From JAJVHZ01 sp041395385 (GTDB lineage Bacteria > Pseudomonadota > Gammaproteobacteria > JAJPIJ01), in NCBI GenBank assembly GCA_041395385.1, contig JAWLAN010000006.1, forward strand, positions 124,001 to 188,000: a DNA stretch of 64,000 nt. Reading direction: 5' to 3'. The translations under genes and the position numbers were made by a program. The notes beneath the pieces are model-generated. The model saw only the letters and a program-made list of their open reading frames with translations, searched no databases and was not told the DNA's origin. The first letter of the stretch is position 1. Each line of letters begins with the position of its first letter. Shown here piece by piece: positions 8,116-16,135 of this stretch.

Positions 8116-8694
8116 CTATCTACCGATCCCCTGGCGCCAGCGCGCGTACGTCGTGGAACTGCCCTGCCCCGGCCCCCGCGTGAGATTCGGGCCGGCGCGC
8201 CTACGTCGCGGCCACAGGCGCACCACGCCCACCGGCCGCAACCGGCTGCGCAGGACGACCGGGCGCATCGCGACGATATTGCCCTCCTCGTCGTGCGACA
8301 TCTCGCAGACGCGCAGCGATTGCAGCCGTTCCACCGCCGCGTCATCGACGTGGAAGTGTCGGGCCAGCATCGGGATCGTCACCGCCGGCGCATTGCCCAG
8401 GCGGCGCGTGCGCCGGAAGCGCAGATAGTTGCTGACCGCCCAGGCGAGGTACACCGCGACCATGAGGCCGACCACCACCGCGTACTGTCGCAGGTCCAGC
8501 GCCAGCTGGCGCAGGCCGCCGCGCTCGATGATGTGGAAGTGGAAAAGGTGCACACCCACCAGCCAGGCGACGACGCTGATGAAGGGGATCCACAGGTACA
8601 GGTAAACCACCCACAACAGCAGGGTGAGCGAGCCGAACCCGTACTTCTGGGTCATCGACTGCAGGTCCGGTCTGTCGATGATGAAGCGGCTCAC
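8116..8694 (-). CDS. pgaD: PgaD, accessory inner-membrane subunit of poly-beta-1,6-GlcNAc synthase
   Basis: The 192-residue protein has two membrane spans (about 22-48 and 68-92), matching PgaD, which binds PgaC and c-di-GMP at the inner membrane to activate polymerisation. It opens SRFIIDRPDLQS, equivalent to the IITTRQS-like start of enteric PgaD. It then reads LLWVVYLYLWIPFISVVAWL and a YLRFRRTRR basic loop. The GTG start at 8694 overlaps the pgaC stop codon (GTGA). A C-terminal extension of about 35 residues rich in Arg is not seen in enteric PgaD. The reading frame runs through pgaC antisense-free sequence without a break. Confidence 0.82.
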   Translation of the reverse strand: MSRFIIDRPDLQSMTQKYGFGSLTLLLWVVYLYLWIPFISVVAWLVGVHLFHFHIIERGGLRQLALDLRQYAVVVGLMVAVYLAWAVSNYLRFRRTRRLGNAPAVTIPMLARHFHVDDAAVERLQSLRVCEMSHDEEGNIVAMRPVVLRSRLRPVGVVRLWPRRRRAGPNLTRGPGQGSSTTYARWRQGIGR

Positions 8695-9971
8695 CGCAGG
8701 TGCACCCCGTCGGCCGGCTGCACGCCGCGATCGGGACTGATCCAGCGCGCCCGCACCGAGCGCCCTTGCAGCAGCACCCTGGGCAGGGCGATCACGTTGG
8801 TGGCGACGTTGAGCAGCCAGTAGGCCAGCGGATACCAGATGACCCAGAAATAGTAGCGGCCTATGTGACGCTCGTAGCGGCTGTCGATGACCAGGCTGAT
8901 GGCGAACTGCAGCAGACAGGTGAACCCGAGGATGACGCCGTTCCATCCCGGCAGCAGCGCCGGCACCGCCAGCCCGGTCGGCAGCGGCGCCACCTGCCCG
9001 ATGAGCCAGAGCACGAACACCATCATCATCACATAGGCCCAGACCACGCTGGTCAGGAACTCCAGATAGATGGGCCAGATGCGGCGCTTGCGCCAGGCCA
9101 GCACGTCGCGCCGGTACTTGCGCAGCACCTCCACGCCGCCGCGCGCCCAGCGCAGCCGCTGCCGCCAGAGCCCCTTGAAGGTCTCCGGCATGAGGATCCA
9201 GCACAGCGCCTTGGGCTCGTAGCGGATGTCCCAGTGATCCAGTTGCAGCTTCCAGCTGACGTCGATGTCCTCGGTCACCATGTCCACGCTCCAGTAATCG
9301 ACACGGTGCAGCGCGCTCTTGCGGAACGCCGCCATCACGCCGGAGACGGTGAAGATGCGGCCGTAGATGCGCTGCGCGCGCTTGATGAGGCCGATGATGG
9401 AGGAGAATTCGCCGACCTGGATGCGGCCGAGCAGCGTGGAGCGATTGCGGATGCGCGGATTGCCCGTCACCGCGCCGACACGCGGGTACTGGACGAGGTG
9501 CCAGAGCATCCAGGTGACGGCGTGGCGATCCAGCAGCGCGTCGCCGTCGATGCAGACGAGGAATTCGTTCGGCGAGGCCATCGCCGCCATGCGCAACCCC
9601 ATCGCCTTGCCCTGGTTGCGGGTGAAGTGCAGCACCCGCAGGCGGGGATGGGCCGCGGCCATGCGGTTGAGGATCGCCCCGGTCTGGTCGGTACTGCCGT
9701 CGTTGACGGCAATGATCTCGTAGTCCGGGTAGGCGAGCTCCAGCAGCTGACCGATGGTCTCCTCGAGCTGACGGCCCTCGTTGTGGCAGGGAACGATGAT
9801 GGACACCGGCGGGTAGTACGGCAGCCCCGGCGGGTCGTCCGGGCTGTGGCCGCCGGTGCGCTCCCAGCGGAAGTAGTAATACACGCCGCCGGCCATCCAC
9901 AGGTAGGCCATGAACAGGGGGTAGTAGAAGGCGAAGGCCAGCAGGCCGTTCGCCAGCGTATCGAATGCCAC
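8691..9971 (-). CDS. pgaC: PgaC, poly-beta-1,6-N-acetyl-D-glucosamine synthase (GT2)
   Basis: The 426-residue inner-membrane processive glycosyltransferase polymerises UDP-GlcNAc into PNAG. After an N-terminal span (about 10-30) comes the GT2 domain with VSIIVPCHNEG, VNDGSTD, CIDGDA (metal-binding Asp), TEDIDVSWKL (catalytic Asp) and QRLRWARGG (the QxxRW motif). Several spans follow at 300-400. All catalytic motifs are intact. It lies between pgaB (174-base gap) and pgaD (4-base overlap) in the order pgaABCD. In known systems activity needs PgaD and c-di-GMP; this window also encodes a diguanylate cyclase. Confidence 0.93.
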   Translation of the reverse strand: MAFDTLANGLLAFAFYYPLFMAYLWMAGGVYYYFRWERTGGHSPDDPPGLPYYPPVSIIVPCHNEGRQLEETIGQLLELAYPDYEIIAVNDGSTDQTGAILNRMAAAHPRLRVLHFTRNQGKAMGLRMAAMASPNEFLVCIDGDALLDRHAVTWMLWHLVQYPRVGAVTGNPRIRNRSTLLGRIQVGEFSSIIGLIKRAQRIYGRIFTVSGVMAAFRKSALHRVDYWSVDMVTEDIDVSWKLQLDHWDIRYEPKALCWILMPETFKGLWRQRLRWARGGVEVLRKYRRDVLAWRKRRIWPIYLEFLTSVVWAYVMMMVFVLWLIGQVAPLPTGLAVPALLPGWNGVILGFTCLLQFAISLVIDSRYERHIGRYYFWVIWYPLAYWLLNVATNVIALPRVLLQGRSVRARWISPDRGVQPADGVHLR

Positions 9972-10145
9972 GCGGGTCTCCGTCGGGTCGCCGGAAAATC
10001 CAGCTGCCAGACGGAGTTATCGGCGGATCCCGTCACTCCTTTACCAGGACCGGGCTGCCGGCCGAGGACCGCTCCGGGGCGGTGGTTTCCCACCGGCGCC
10101 TGCGCCGCGCGCCGGGGTCGAAGCCCGGGGCGCCGGGCGCCTCGC

Positions 10146-12131
10146 TCAGGGAAGGAGGACGCCGGAATACAGCCGCGAGAGATCGCGCGCGCCCTCGGGC
10201 CGGTGGGGGTAGTCGCTGAGCGACATTGCGGGGAAGACCAGGCTCAGATCGGGATGGCCTCCGACGAAGTCATCGGGGTAGTAGCCGAAGTGCCGGGCCC
10301 CGGCGTCGGCGAGCACCCACATGTGATCGACCAGCGCCGCGGTGGAGACCGGGGTATCGGTGCGCCAGTCGCGGCTCTGCAGCTCGAAGACGGTCTTGGC
10401 GCGCGTCGCGGGCCCGAAGCGGGCTGCCAGCGTGCGCAGCCATTCCTCCGCGTCCGCCGCCTCCTCCATGTAGGGCATGGCCATGACCGCGACATAGTCG
10501 TAGGCGGTCGCGAACTCATCGGCATTCTGCGCGAACCACGCCTCGCTCTGCGGCTCCATGACCACGCTCGCGTAGAGATTGCGCGCCGTCCTGACGTCCG
10601 GTCGCATGGCGCGCACCGTGTTGGTCAGCTCGCGCGTGAAGTCGACGAGATGGCGGGTCTTCAGGCGCGCCCAGCGCTGCGCCATGGCGGGGTCGGCCCG
10701 GATCGCCGCGGTGGAGCCGGGGAGCTTCCAGTCCTCGCGGTACGTCTGCAGCGCATCGGGGCTCACGTCCTCGTGGTCGCTCAGCAGCGCATCGTCGTGG
10801 TACAGCACGCCGTCGAAGTGGGCGTGCGCCGCGAGGTCCTCGTAGATCTCCCGCACGATGGCGCGCGCACGCTGGTTGAACGGCGAGAGCCGTCGGTAGG
10901 CGTTGGCGGCGCTCTCGTCGTCCGGCTCGCTCTGCACGCGCAGCGACGCCGGCGCCGGCCGCCCGCCGAGGTCGTATGCCAGCACCGGCATCCAGGCGTA
11001 GACGCGCACGCCGGCCCGCGTCTTCAGCTGCCAGGCGACGCGGTTGAAGAGATCCGCGCGCACCGGCAGGTGCCGGTTAGGGAAGTACATCGCGCTGGCC
11101 GTGCCGTCGGCATCCGGGTCGGCGAAGGCCTGCAGGTAGACGGTGTTGATCTGCAGCGACTTGATGCGATCGAGCAGCACGTCGAGATTGCGGCTCATCT
11201 GCGCCGCATCCTCGTCGTGGAGGTAATCGAGGTCGACGTGGGCGACGCGCACCGGCGTCCGGTCGGGCCGGCGCTGCAGCATCCACACCACCGCGGCGAT
11301 GGAGGTATTGCCCTCCATCAGATGCCGTGGAACCGAATCGAGCGCCGACAGCGTCGCCACGCCGTCGCGCAACGTGAAGTTCAGGCTCATGCCGAGATCG
11401 GCGGCCACCTGCACGCCGATCCGCGAGTAGGCCCCGTACGGCCACACCATGACCCGCGGGCGCTTTCCCGTCGCCGCCTCGATGAATCCGGAATTGCGCT
11501 CCAGGTCGGCATGCAGCCGGGCCCTGTACGTCTCGGCATTCTCATAGGCCCCCGTCGCCGGCGTGTAGATGCGCGTGGCGGCGGCCGGCTCCTGGTTGCC
11601 CTGCGGATTGCCCTGCACGCCGCGGTGCAGGTCATAGCTGTGGCTGGCGAACTCGACGAGCCCCGAGGCGCTCATCTCGCGGATCTGCGCCAGCGACAGG
11701 AAGCGGCTGCGCGGCACCTTCTCGCCGCCGTACTCCACGGTAGCGTTCGCCGGGACATCGAGCCAGCTGCCGACCAGCGCCAGCACCGCGGGATAATTGA
11801 ACGCCTTCAGCAGCGGATACACGCGCGTGAAGAAGCTCACGTAGCCGTCATCGAAGGTCAGCAGCACCGCCTTGGGCGGAAGCTCCCGCGTCCCGGCGCG
11901 CGCCGCGAGGATGTCCTCGACGCTCACCGGCCGGTAGCCGTGCTCGCGCAGCCACGCGAAGTGCTGGGTGAGACGCTGCGTGGAAGTGGCGATCGGGTCG
12001 ATGTCAATGTCGTCTTCCACGTCGTCGCGGACATCGTGATAGCAGAACACGTCGAAGGTCCGGTTCGCCGGCGCCGCCTGCGCCTGGCCCGCGGCCGTCC
12101 ACGCCGCGAGAAATGCCAGAAGTATTCGCAC
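10146..12131 (-). CDS. pgaB: PgaB, poly-beta-1,6-GlcNAc N-deacetylase
   Basis: The 661-residue periplasmic protein partly deacetylates PNAG, which is needed for export. The N-terminal polysaccharide deacetylase domain (about 25-300) shows FCYHDVRDD, LLTFDDGY (catalytic/metal Asp pair), EFASHSYDLHRG (metal His) and the VWPYGAYS motif. The C-terminal domain (about 310-650) is the hexosaminidase-like PgaB domain, with VDLDYLHD and MAMPYMEEA motifs. The leader MRILLAFLAAWTAAGQAQA is a plain signal peptide ending in Ala-Ala with no lipobox cysteine. E. coli PgaB is a lipoprotein, so membrane anchoring differs here. pgaA ends only two bases upstream. Confidence 0.92.
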   Translation of the reverse strand: MRILLAFLAAWTAAGQAQAAPANRTFDVFCYHDVRDDVEDDIDIDPIATSTQRLTQHFAWLREHGYRPVSVEDILAARAGTRELPPKAVLLTFDDGYVSFFTRVYPLLKAFNYPAVLALVGSWLDVPANATVEYGGEKVPRSRFLSLAQIREMSASGLVEFASHSYDLHRGVQGNPQGNQEPAAATRIYTPATGAYENAETYRARLHADLERNSGFIEAATGKRPRVMVWPYGAYSRIGVQVAADLGMSLNFTLRDGVATLSALDSVPRHLMEGNTSIAAVVWMLQRRPDRTPVRVAHVDLDYLHDEDAAQMSRNLDVLLDRIKSLQINTVYLQAFADPDADGTASAMYFPNRHLPVRADLFNRVAWQLKTRAGVRVYAWMPVLAYDLGGRPAPASLRVQSEPDDESAANAYRRLSPFNQRARAIVREIYEDLAAHAHFDGVLYHDDALLSDHEDVSPDALQTYREDWKLPGSTAAIRADPAMAQRWARLKTRHLVDFTRELTNTVRAMRPDVRTARNLYASVVMEPQSEAWFAQNADEFATAYDYVAVMAMPYMEEAADAEEWLRTLAARFGPATRAKTVFELQSRDWRTDTPVSTAALVDHMWVLADAGARHFGYYPDDFVGGHPDLSLVFPAMSLSDYPHRPEGARDLSRLYSGVLLP

Positions 12132-12133
12132 GT

Positions 12134-14611
12134 TCAGAATCTCACGTTGATGCCGGCCACGATCGCCGTCTCGTATTCCGGGTCGCCGTCGAACACCCGC
12201 CGCCCGTGCACCACGCCATAGTGCAGGCGGAATGCCTCGGAGTAGTCCCAGTCATGCTGATAGCTCACCCACCAGGTGTAGTCCGGGCTGTAATTCTCCT
12301 CCCAGTAGCCGCCCAGAGACAGTCCCAGACGCTGCGCGAAGCGGCGCTCGTAGCGGCGGTAGTTCACCCACTCGTTGTCGAGCGTGAGGCTCAGGCTGGC
12401 GTCGCTCGCTGGGCTGTAGTAGATGACGTCGTCGCGGTCGTTGAGCGACCCGGCGCCCTCGAGAAAGGCCGTCATCCGGTAATGCGGCACCTGTATGACC
12501 CGCCGCTCGAACACCGCGCCCAGTTGATTGCGCTCGTTGCCGTCGTCGAAATCGAGGTAACCGTAACCCACGCGCACGGCCTGTGATTCGTGCCAGCGGT
12601 ACTGCGCCGAGACGCCGAGGAAATTGCCGTCGACGCCGGCGCGGATGCCGCGCAACGGCACCTCGGTGGAGCTGAGCTCGGCGACACCGCTCAGGCTGAA
12701 GTGATCGTCGCGATACCAGGTGCCGCGGACGGTGGCGGCGGGCGCGCCGTTGTCCTCGAATCCGCCACCTACCTCAGCCGCCACGCGGTAGTTCGGCTGC
12801 GTGTATTCCACGCCGGCGCTCAGGCGATGATCGGTGCCGGTTCCCTCCTGGAAATCCGCGGTCGCGAAGTGCTGGTGCAGATAGGCCCGCGTGTAATAGT
12901 TGATCGGCCTCGAGTACAGGAAGCTGTCCACCTCGATGCTGTCGTTGCCCAGTTCGCCGAAGGTCCCATTGTCGGTGTCCCAGGTGTGGCCGTAGCGGGT
13001 CTCGACGATCAATTCGCGCCGGCGGTACAGCTCCCAGGTCCGGGCGAAGCGCTGCACCTGCTTGTCCTCGGGAAACTCGCTCTGCAGCTGGCCCAGTATG
13101 CGCTCGGCTTCCGGGTAGCGATGCCGATCGAACAGCGTCGCGCCGTGGCCGATGCGCGCGAGCCGGAAATCGGATTCCTCCGCGAGGATCCGCTCGTACT
13201 CCCGCAGCGCGCGGCGCGGCCAGCCGCGGCGGCGGTGCACACTGGCCAGTTCCTGCTTCAGGTCCAGACTGGCCGGCGCCAGGGCATACATCGCGTCGAA
13301 GCGATCATTGGCCTCCACCAGATCGTCGGCATAGGCGCGCCCCAGCGTCGCCGCCACCTCGGATTCGAACTTGCGGGGATTGCTGCGCACGACCTTTCCT
13401 TCCGGATGCTGCCTCCAGACCGCCTGCTCCTGCGACAACTGGTCGACGATGGCATAGGCATGCCGAAAGTCGTCCACCTCGGTATAGGCGTAGAACAGGG
13501 CCAGCCGGGCGTTGTAGCTCCTGGGGTCGGTCTTCAGCACCTGCTTGTAGATATCGATCGCAATCTCGGGCCGCTGCTCGTAGACGTATGCGTCACCGGC
13601 CGCCATGAGCGCATAGTTGGGGATCCCGACGCCGCCGGCCTGCAGTCGCTCGTAGATTCCGATGACCTCTTTCATGCGCACGCGATCGCGCAGGGCCGCC
13701 ATGCGGTCGAACGCCAGGCGCCGATCGCGGGCGTCGGCCAGGTCGAGCCGGTCCCAGGGCTCGCCGTGCAGGTCATCGAGGTAGCGCAGCGCGCGATCGG
13801 TGTCGTCGAAGCGGCGATACGGGTCGCGGCTGATCGGCGTCGTGCCGCCCCAGCGCGTCTGGATGGCGGCGCGGTCGGCCTCCACCGCAAAGCGCTCATC
13901 CGCCGTATACAGCTCAGGCTTTTGCTGCATCAGGTCATACGCGAGGTGCGGGGCGCCCATCCTGGAGAGGGTCAGCACGCGCCGGCGAGTTGCCTCGCGG
14001 TGCGCCGGATCGCGATCGAGCACTCGCTGATACCAGTACAGTGCATCGGCAAGGCCGGCCGTCACCTCGTTGACGTAGCCGCGCGCAAACCAGACCTCGA
14101 GCGACTGCGGGTGGTGCTTCGCGGTTGCCTCGATCTGCCGCAGTGCGGACTCGCGCCGCCCCGACTCGGCCAGTGCGTAGGCCAGCCCGATGCCGGCCTG
14201 CAGGTGGGCGGTGTCGCGCGCCAGGATCCCGCGATAGGCCCGTTCCGCCTCCGGGTAGCGCTTCTGGTTGCGGGCCGCCTTGCCGAGCGTCTCCAGCACG
14301 GGGTATGGCGCGGAGTTCACTTCGACCTGGTCCAGAAGCGCGACCACCTCGGCGTCACGACCCGCCCAACCGAGCACTTCGACGTAGTCGTGCAAATACC
14401 TGCGCTCCTGCGGGTATTGCTCGCGCAGCTGCGCGAGCGCCGCGAGCGCCTCCTCGTACCTCCCGGCACGCGCCTCGGCAACGGCCCGAGCCTGCACGTC
14501 GGCGGGCCGGTCCTCGCTGCGCGCGGGTGCGACCAGCGACGCCGAAAGGCATGCCGCCACCCACATGCGCGCGACCGCGCGTACGCTCCGCCCCCCCGCC
14601 TTGTTTCTCAT
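12134..14611 (-). CDS. pgaA: PgaA, outer-membrane poly-beta-1,6-GlcNAc export porin with TPR domain
   Basis: The 825-residue protein has a signal peptide (cleavage near APARSEDRP). A long tetratricopeptide-repeat region spans about 35-500, with repeats such as EEALAALAQLREQYPQ and YPEAERAYRGIL. A C-terminal beta-barrel (about 520-825) shows alternating aromatic strands and ends in VAGINVRF, a terminal Phe typical of outer-membrane barrels. PgaA's TPRs bind PgaB and its barrel exports PNAG. It is the first gene of the operon, and its promoter should lie in 14612-14895. Start ATG at 14611; the first 16 residues are basic and precede the hydrophobic core. Confidence 0.9.
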   Translation of the reverse strand: MRNKAGGRSVRAVARMWVAACLSASLVAPARSEDRPADVQARAVAEARAGRYEEALAALAQLREQYPQERRYLHDYVEVLGWAGRDAEVVALLDQVEVNSAPYPVLETLGKAARNQKRYPEAERAYRGILARDTAHLQAGIGLAYALAESGRRESALRQIEATAKHHPQSLEVWFARGYVNEVTAGLADALYWYQRVLDRDPAHREATRRRVLTLSRMGAPHLAYDLMQQKPELYTADERFAVEADRAAIQTRWGGTTPISRDPYRRFDDTDRALRYLDDLHGEPWDRLDLADARDRRLAFDRMAALRDRVRMKEVIGIYERLQAGGVGIPNYALMAAGDAYVYEQRPEIAIDIYKQVLKTDPRSYNARLALFYAYTEVDDFRHAYAIVDQLSQEQAVWRQHPEGKVVRSNPRKFESEVAATLGRAYADDLVEANDRFDAMYALAPASLDLKQELASVHRRRGWPRRALREYERILAEESDFRLARIGHGATLFDRHRYPEAERILGQLQSEFPEDKQVQRFARTWELYRRRELIVETRYGHTWDTDNGTFGELGNDSIEVDSFLYSRPINYYTRAYLHQHFATADFQEGTGTDHRLSAGVEYTQPNYRVAAEVGGGFEDNGAPAATVRGTWYRDDHFSLSGVAELSSTEVPLRGIRAGVDGNFLGVSAQYRWHESQAVRVGYGYLDFDDGNERNQLGAVFERRVIQVPHYRMTAFLEGAGSLNDRDDVIYYSPASDASLSLTLDNEWVNYRRYERRFAQRLGLSLGGYWEENYSPDYTWWVSYQHDWDYSEAFRLHYGVVHGRRVFDGDPEYETAIVAGINVRF

Positions 14612-14808
14612 AAGGTTGCTCCGGCACGTCCCGCTGCGGATGCCGGCCCGGCGCAGGTGCGCCGCGGCCGACGAAACGACTGCCTGCCGTACCGCTGCGG
14701 TGGCGTTCGGACCCCAAGCTCCTTTGTGCGGTTTGTGTAGCCGGTGTGCAATGCGAATGCCGCGGCCCGTTGCGCTGGATGGGGTGAGGCATCGGCCGCA
14801 ATACCGGG

Positions 14809-14832
14809 GCTGCGAACGCGAAGCGTCGCAGC
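14809..14832. other. Strong hairpin in the divergent pgaA / sdhAF4 intergenic region
   Basis: GCTGCGA at 14809-14815 pairs with TCGCAGC at 14826-14832. The inner CGC/GCG pair extends the stem past a single bulged A, leaving a GAA loop. There is no T-run on either strand, so it is unlikely to be an intrinsic terminator. It lies about 200 bases upstream of pgaA on one side and 64 bases upstream of the SdhAF4-like gene on the other. It could be an operator or an RNA leader element. The remaining 14612-14895 sequence shows no gene or tRNA that I can recognise. Confidence 0.4.
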
Positions 14833-14895
14833 CTCTTGAAAACGGGACGCTTTGTCCATGATACTGCGCCTCCGGAGAAGAAAGGCCCAGCCACC

Positions 14896-15072
14896 GTGTC
14901 GGAGCTCGAACAGCAGCGCCCGTCCAGGGCGATCACAACGCATTGCGAGCCCGATAAGCAAGCCCCGGCGCAGGCGCAGGCCGGGCGGCGCAAGGAGATC
15001 GGCGGCCCGAAAGGACCGGAGCCGACCCGCTATGGGGATTGGGAACGCAACGGGAAGTGCGTGGACTTCTGA
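14896..15072 (+). CDS. DUF1674 / SdhAF4-like succinate dehydrogenase assembly protein
   Basis: This small protein (58 residues from GTG 14896) ends with EIGGPKGPEPTRYGDWERNG and KCVDF, the near-invariant C-terminal signature of DUF1674, the family of mitochondrial SDH assembly factor 4. SdhAF4 binds flavinylated SdhA and protects it until it joins SdhB. The gene lies 290 bases upstream of sdhC on the same strand, which fits that role. An AGAAAGG ribosome binding site precedes the GTG. A TTG at 14836 would add 20 residues but lacks such a site. The N-terminal half is low-complexity, rich in Gln, Ala and Pro. Confidence 0.85.
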   Translation: MSELEQQRPSRAITTHCEPDKQAPAQAQAGRRKEIGGPKGPEPTRYGDWERNGKCVDF

Positions 15073-15199
15073 CGCATCACCGAGCACCAAGCCATGACGC
15101 GGCATCCGTACGCGGCCGCTTGGGGGACTGTCCGGGGGTATCGCGTCGCCCAGGCCGCTGCCGGGGCCGACCGACCGATCGCGGGCCCGGACCAGAGCT

Positions 15200-15218
15200 G
15201 AGAACGGTTATCGTTCTC
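15200..15218. promoter_or_regulatory. Perfect 19-bp dyad upstream of sdhC, Fur-box-like
   Basis: The sequence GAGAACG-GTTAT-CGTTCTC is a perfect 7-base inverted repeat about 145 bases before sdhC. Aligned to the classical Fur box GATAATGATWATCATTATC it matches 14 of 19 positions, including the symmetric GA..A and T..TC ends. Iron regulation of SDH is known in several proteobacteria, either directly by Fur or by small RNAs. It could also be the operator of another dimeric regulator or an RNA hairpin in a long leader. I see no convincing -35/-10 pair nearby. Confidence 0.45.
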
Positions 15219-15362
15219 GCACCGTCGACGAGCCTGAGTTCCTAACATTGTCGTTCGCGCCCCAGCGCGCCTCGAGCAGCGCCGGATCCCGCCATTGCGC
15301 GCGCGGGCGCCGTGGCGGGGCGGGACGGAATCCGGACACGAACATGTCTTTGGAGCAGAGAA

Positions 15363-15737
15363 ATGAACAAGAGCGCACGACCCCTGTCGCCGCATCTGCA
15401 GATCTACCGGCCGCAGCTCACCTCGATCCTCTCGATACTTCACCGCGGCACCGGCGTCCTGCTGACCATCGGCACCCTGCTGCTGGTGTGCTGGCTGGCC
15501 GCGCTGGCGGCCGGCCCCGAGGCCTACGCCGCGACACAAACCTGGTTCGGGACCTGGTACATGAAGGTCCTGCTGTTCGGCTGGTCGGCCGCCCTCTTCT
15601 ATCACCTGTGCAACGGCATTCGGCATCTGTTCTGGGACGCGGGCATGGGTTACGAGCTGAAGCACGCCTACGCCTCCGGCTACGTGGTGCTGATCGCCAC
15701 GGCGATCCTCACGCTGGCCACCTGGATCGCCGCCTGA
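15363..15737 (+). CDS. sdhC: Succinate dehydrogenase cytochrome b556 subunit SdhC
   Basis: The 124-residue membrane anchor has three spans (about 22-45, 60-82, 100-122). The N-terminal RPLSPHLQIYRPQLTSIL and SILHRGTGVLL motifs carry the conserved Ser/Arg of the quinone site. The FYHLCNGIRHLFWD motif carries the haem-ligand His. ATG 15363 has GGAG eight bases upstream; the in-frame upstream extension lacks a family match. Together with SdhD it binds haem b and ubiquinone in complex II. It starts the sdhCDAB operon; sdhD follows after 11 bases. Confidence 0.94.
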   Translation: MNKSARPLSPHLQIYRPQLTSILSILHRGTGVLLTIGTLLLVCWLAALAAGPEAYAATQTWFGTWYMKVLLFGWSAALFYHLCNGIRHLFWDAGMGYELKHAYASGYVVLIATAILTLATWIAA

Positions 15738-15748
15738 AGGAGACAACG

Positions 15749-16129
15749 ATGAATCTACGTTCAAGTCTGGGCATCGTGCGCGGCCTCGGCTCCGCGAAGA
15801 ACGGCACGCATCACTGGTGGATGCAGCGGCTGACGGCGGTGGCCCTCGTGCCGCTGTCCATCTGGCTGGTCGCCGCCATCGCCTGCCTCTCGGGCGCCGA
15901 CTACGCCACCGCCGTGCAGTGGTTCAAATCGCCGATCAACGCCGCGCTGATGGTGGCCGCCCTGTTCGCCATCTTCTACCACGCGCAGCTCGGCATGCAG
16001 GTGGTCTTCGAGGACTACATCCACACCGAGTGGGTCAAGGTGACAGCGCAGATCGCCCTGAGGTTCGCCTGCATCCTGCTGGGGCTCGTCGCCGCCATCG
16101 CCGCATTGAAGGTCACGTTTGGAGCTTAG
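15749..16129 (+). CDS. sdhD: Succinate dehydrogenase hydrophobic membrane anchor SdhD
   Basis: The 126-residue protein has three membrane spans. It has the SdhD signature GTHHWWMQRLTAVAL near residue 20, in which the HHWWxQR stretch contacts quinone and haem. FYHAQLGMQVVFEDYIH near residue 80 supplies the second haem ligand and the Asp-Tyr pair of the ubiquinone site. ATG 15749 follows an AAGGAGA ribosome binding site overlapping the end of sdhC. The GLGSAKNGTHHWW form is closer to alphaproteobacterial and mitochondrial-type SdhD than to the enteric one. Confidence 0.93.
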   Translation: MNLRSSLGIVRGLGSAKNGTHHWWMQRLTAVALVPLSIWLVAAIACLSGADYATAVQWFKSPINAALMVAALFAIFYHAQLGMQVVFEDYIHTEWVKVTAQIALRFACILLGLVAAIAALKVTFGA

Positions 16130-16135
16130 GCAAGA

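Noticed and set aside
10100..10145. GC-rich inverted repeat between pgaB and pgaC as a terminator
   Set aside because: The best stem is only five pairs and no T-run follows; termination within the pga operon is not supported.
8700..12221. An 1173-codon open frame on the plus strand across pgaC and pgaB
   Set aside because: It lies opposite two genes with all catalytic motifs intact, and the translation is His/Arg/Gln-rich without fold features.
14612..14895. Possible tRNA or small RNA gene in the divergent pgaA/sdhAF4 gap
   Set aside because: No cloverleaf, no TTCGA-type T-arm and no CCA end could be drawn; only one hairpin (14809-14832) is convincing.
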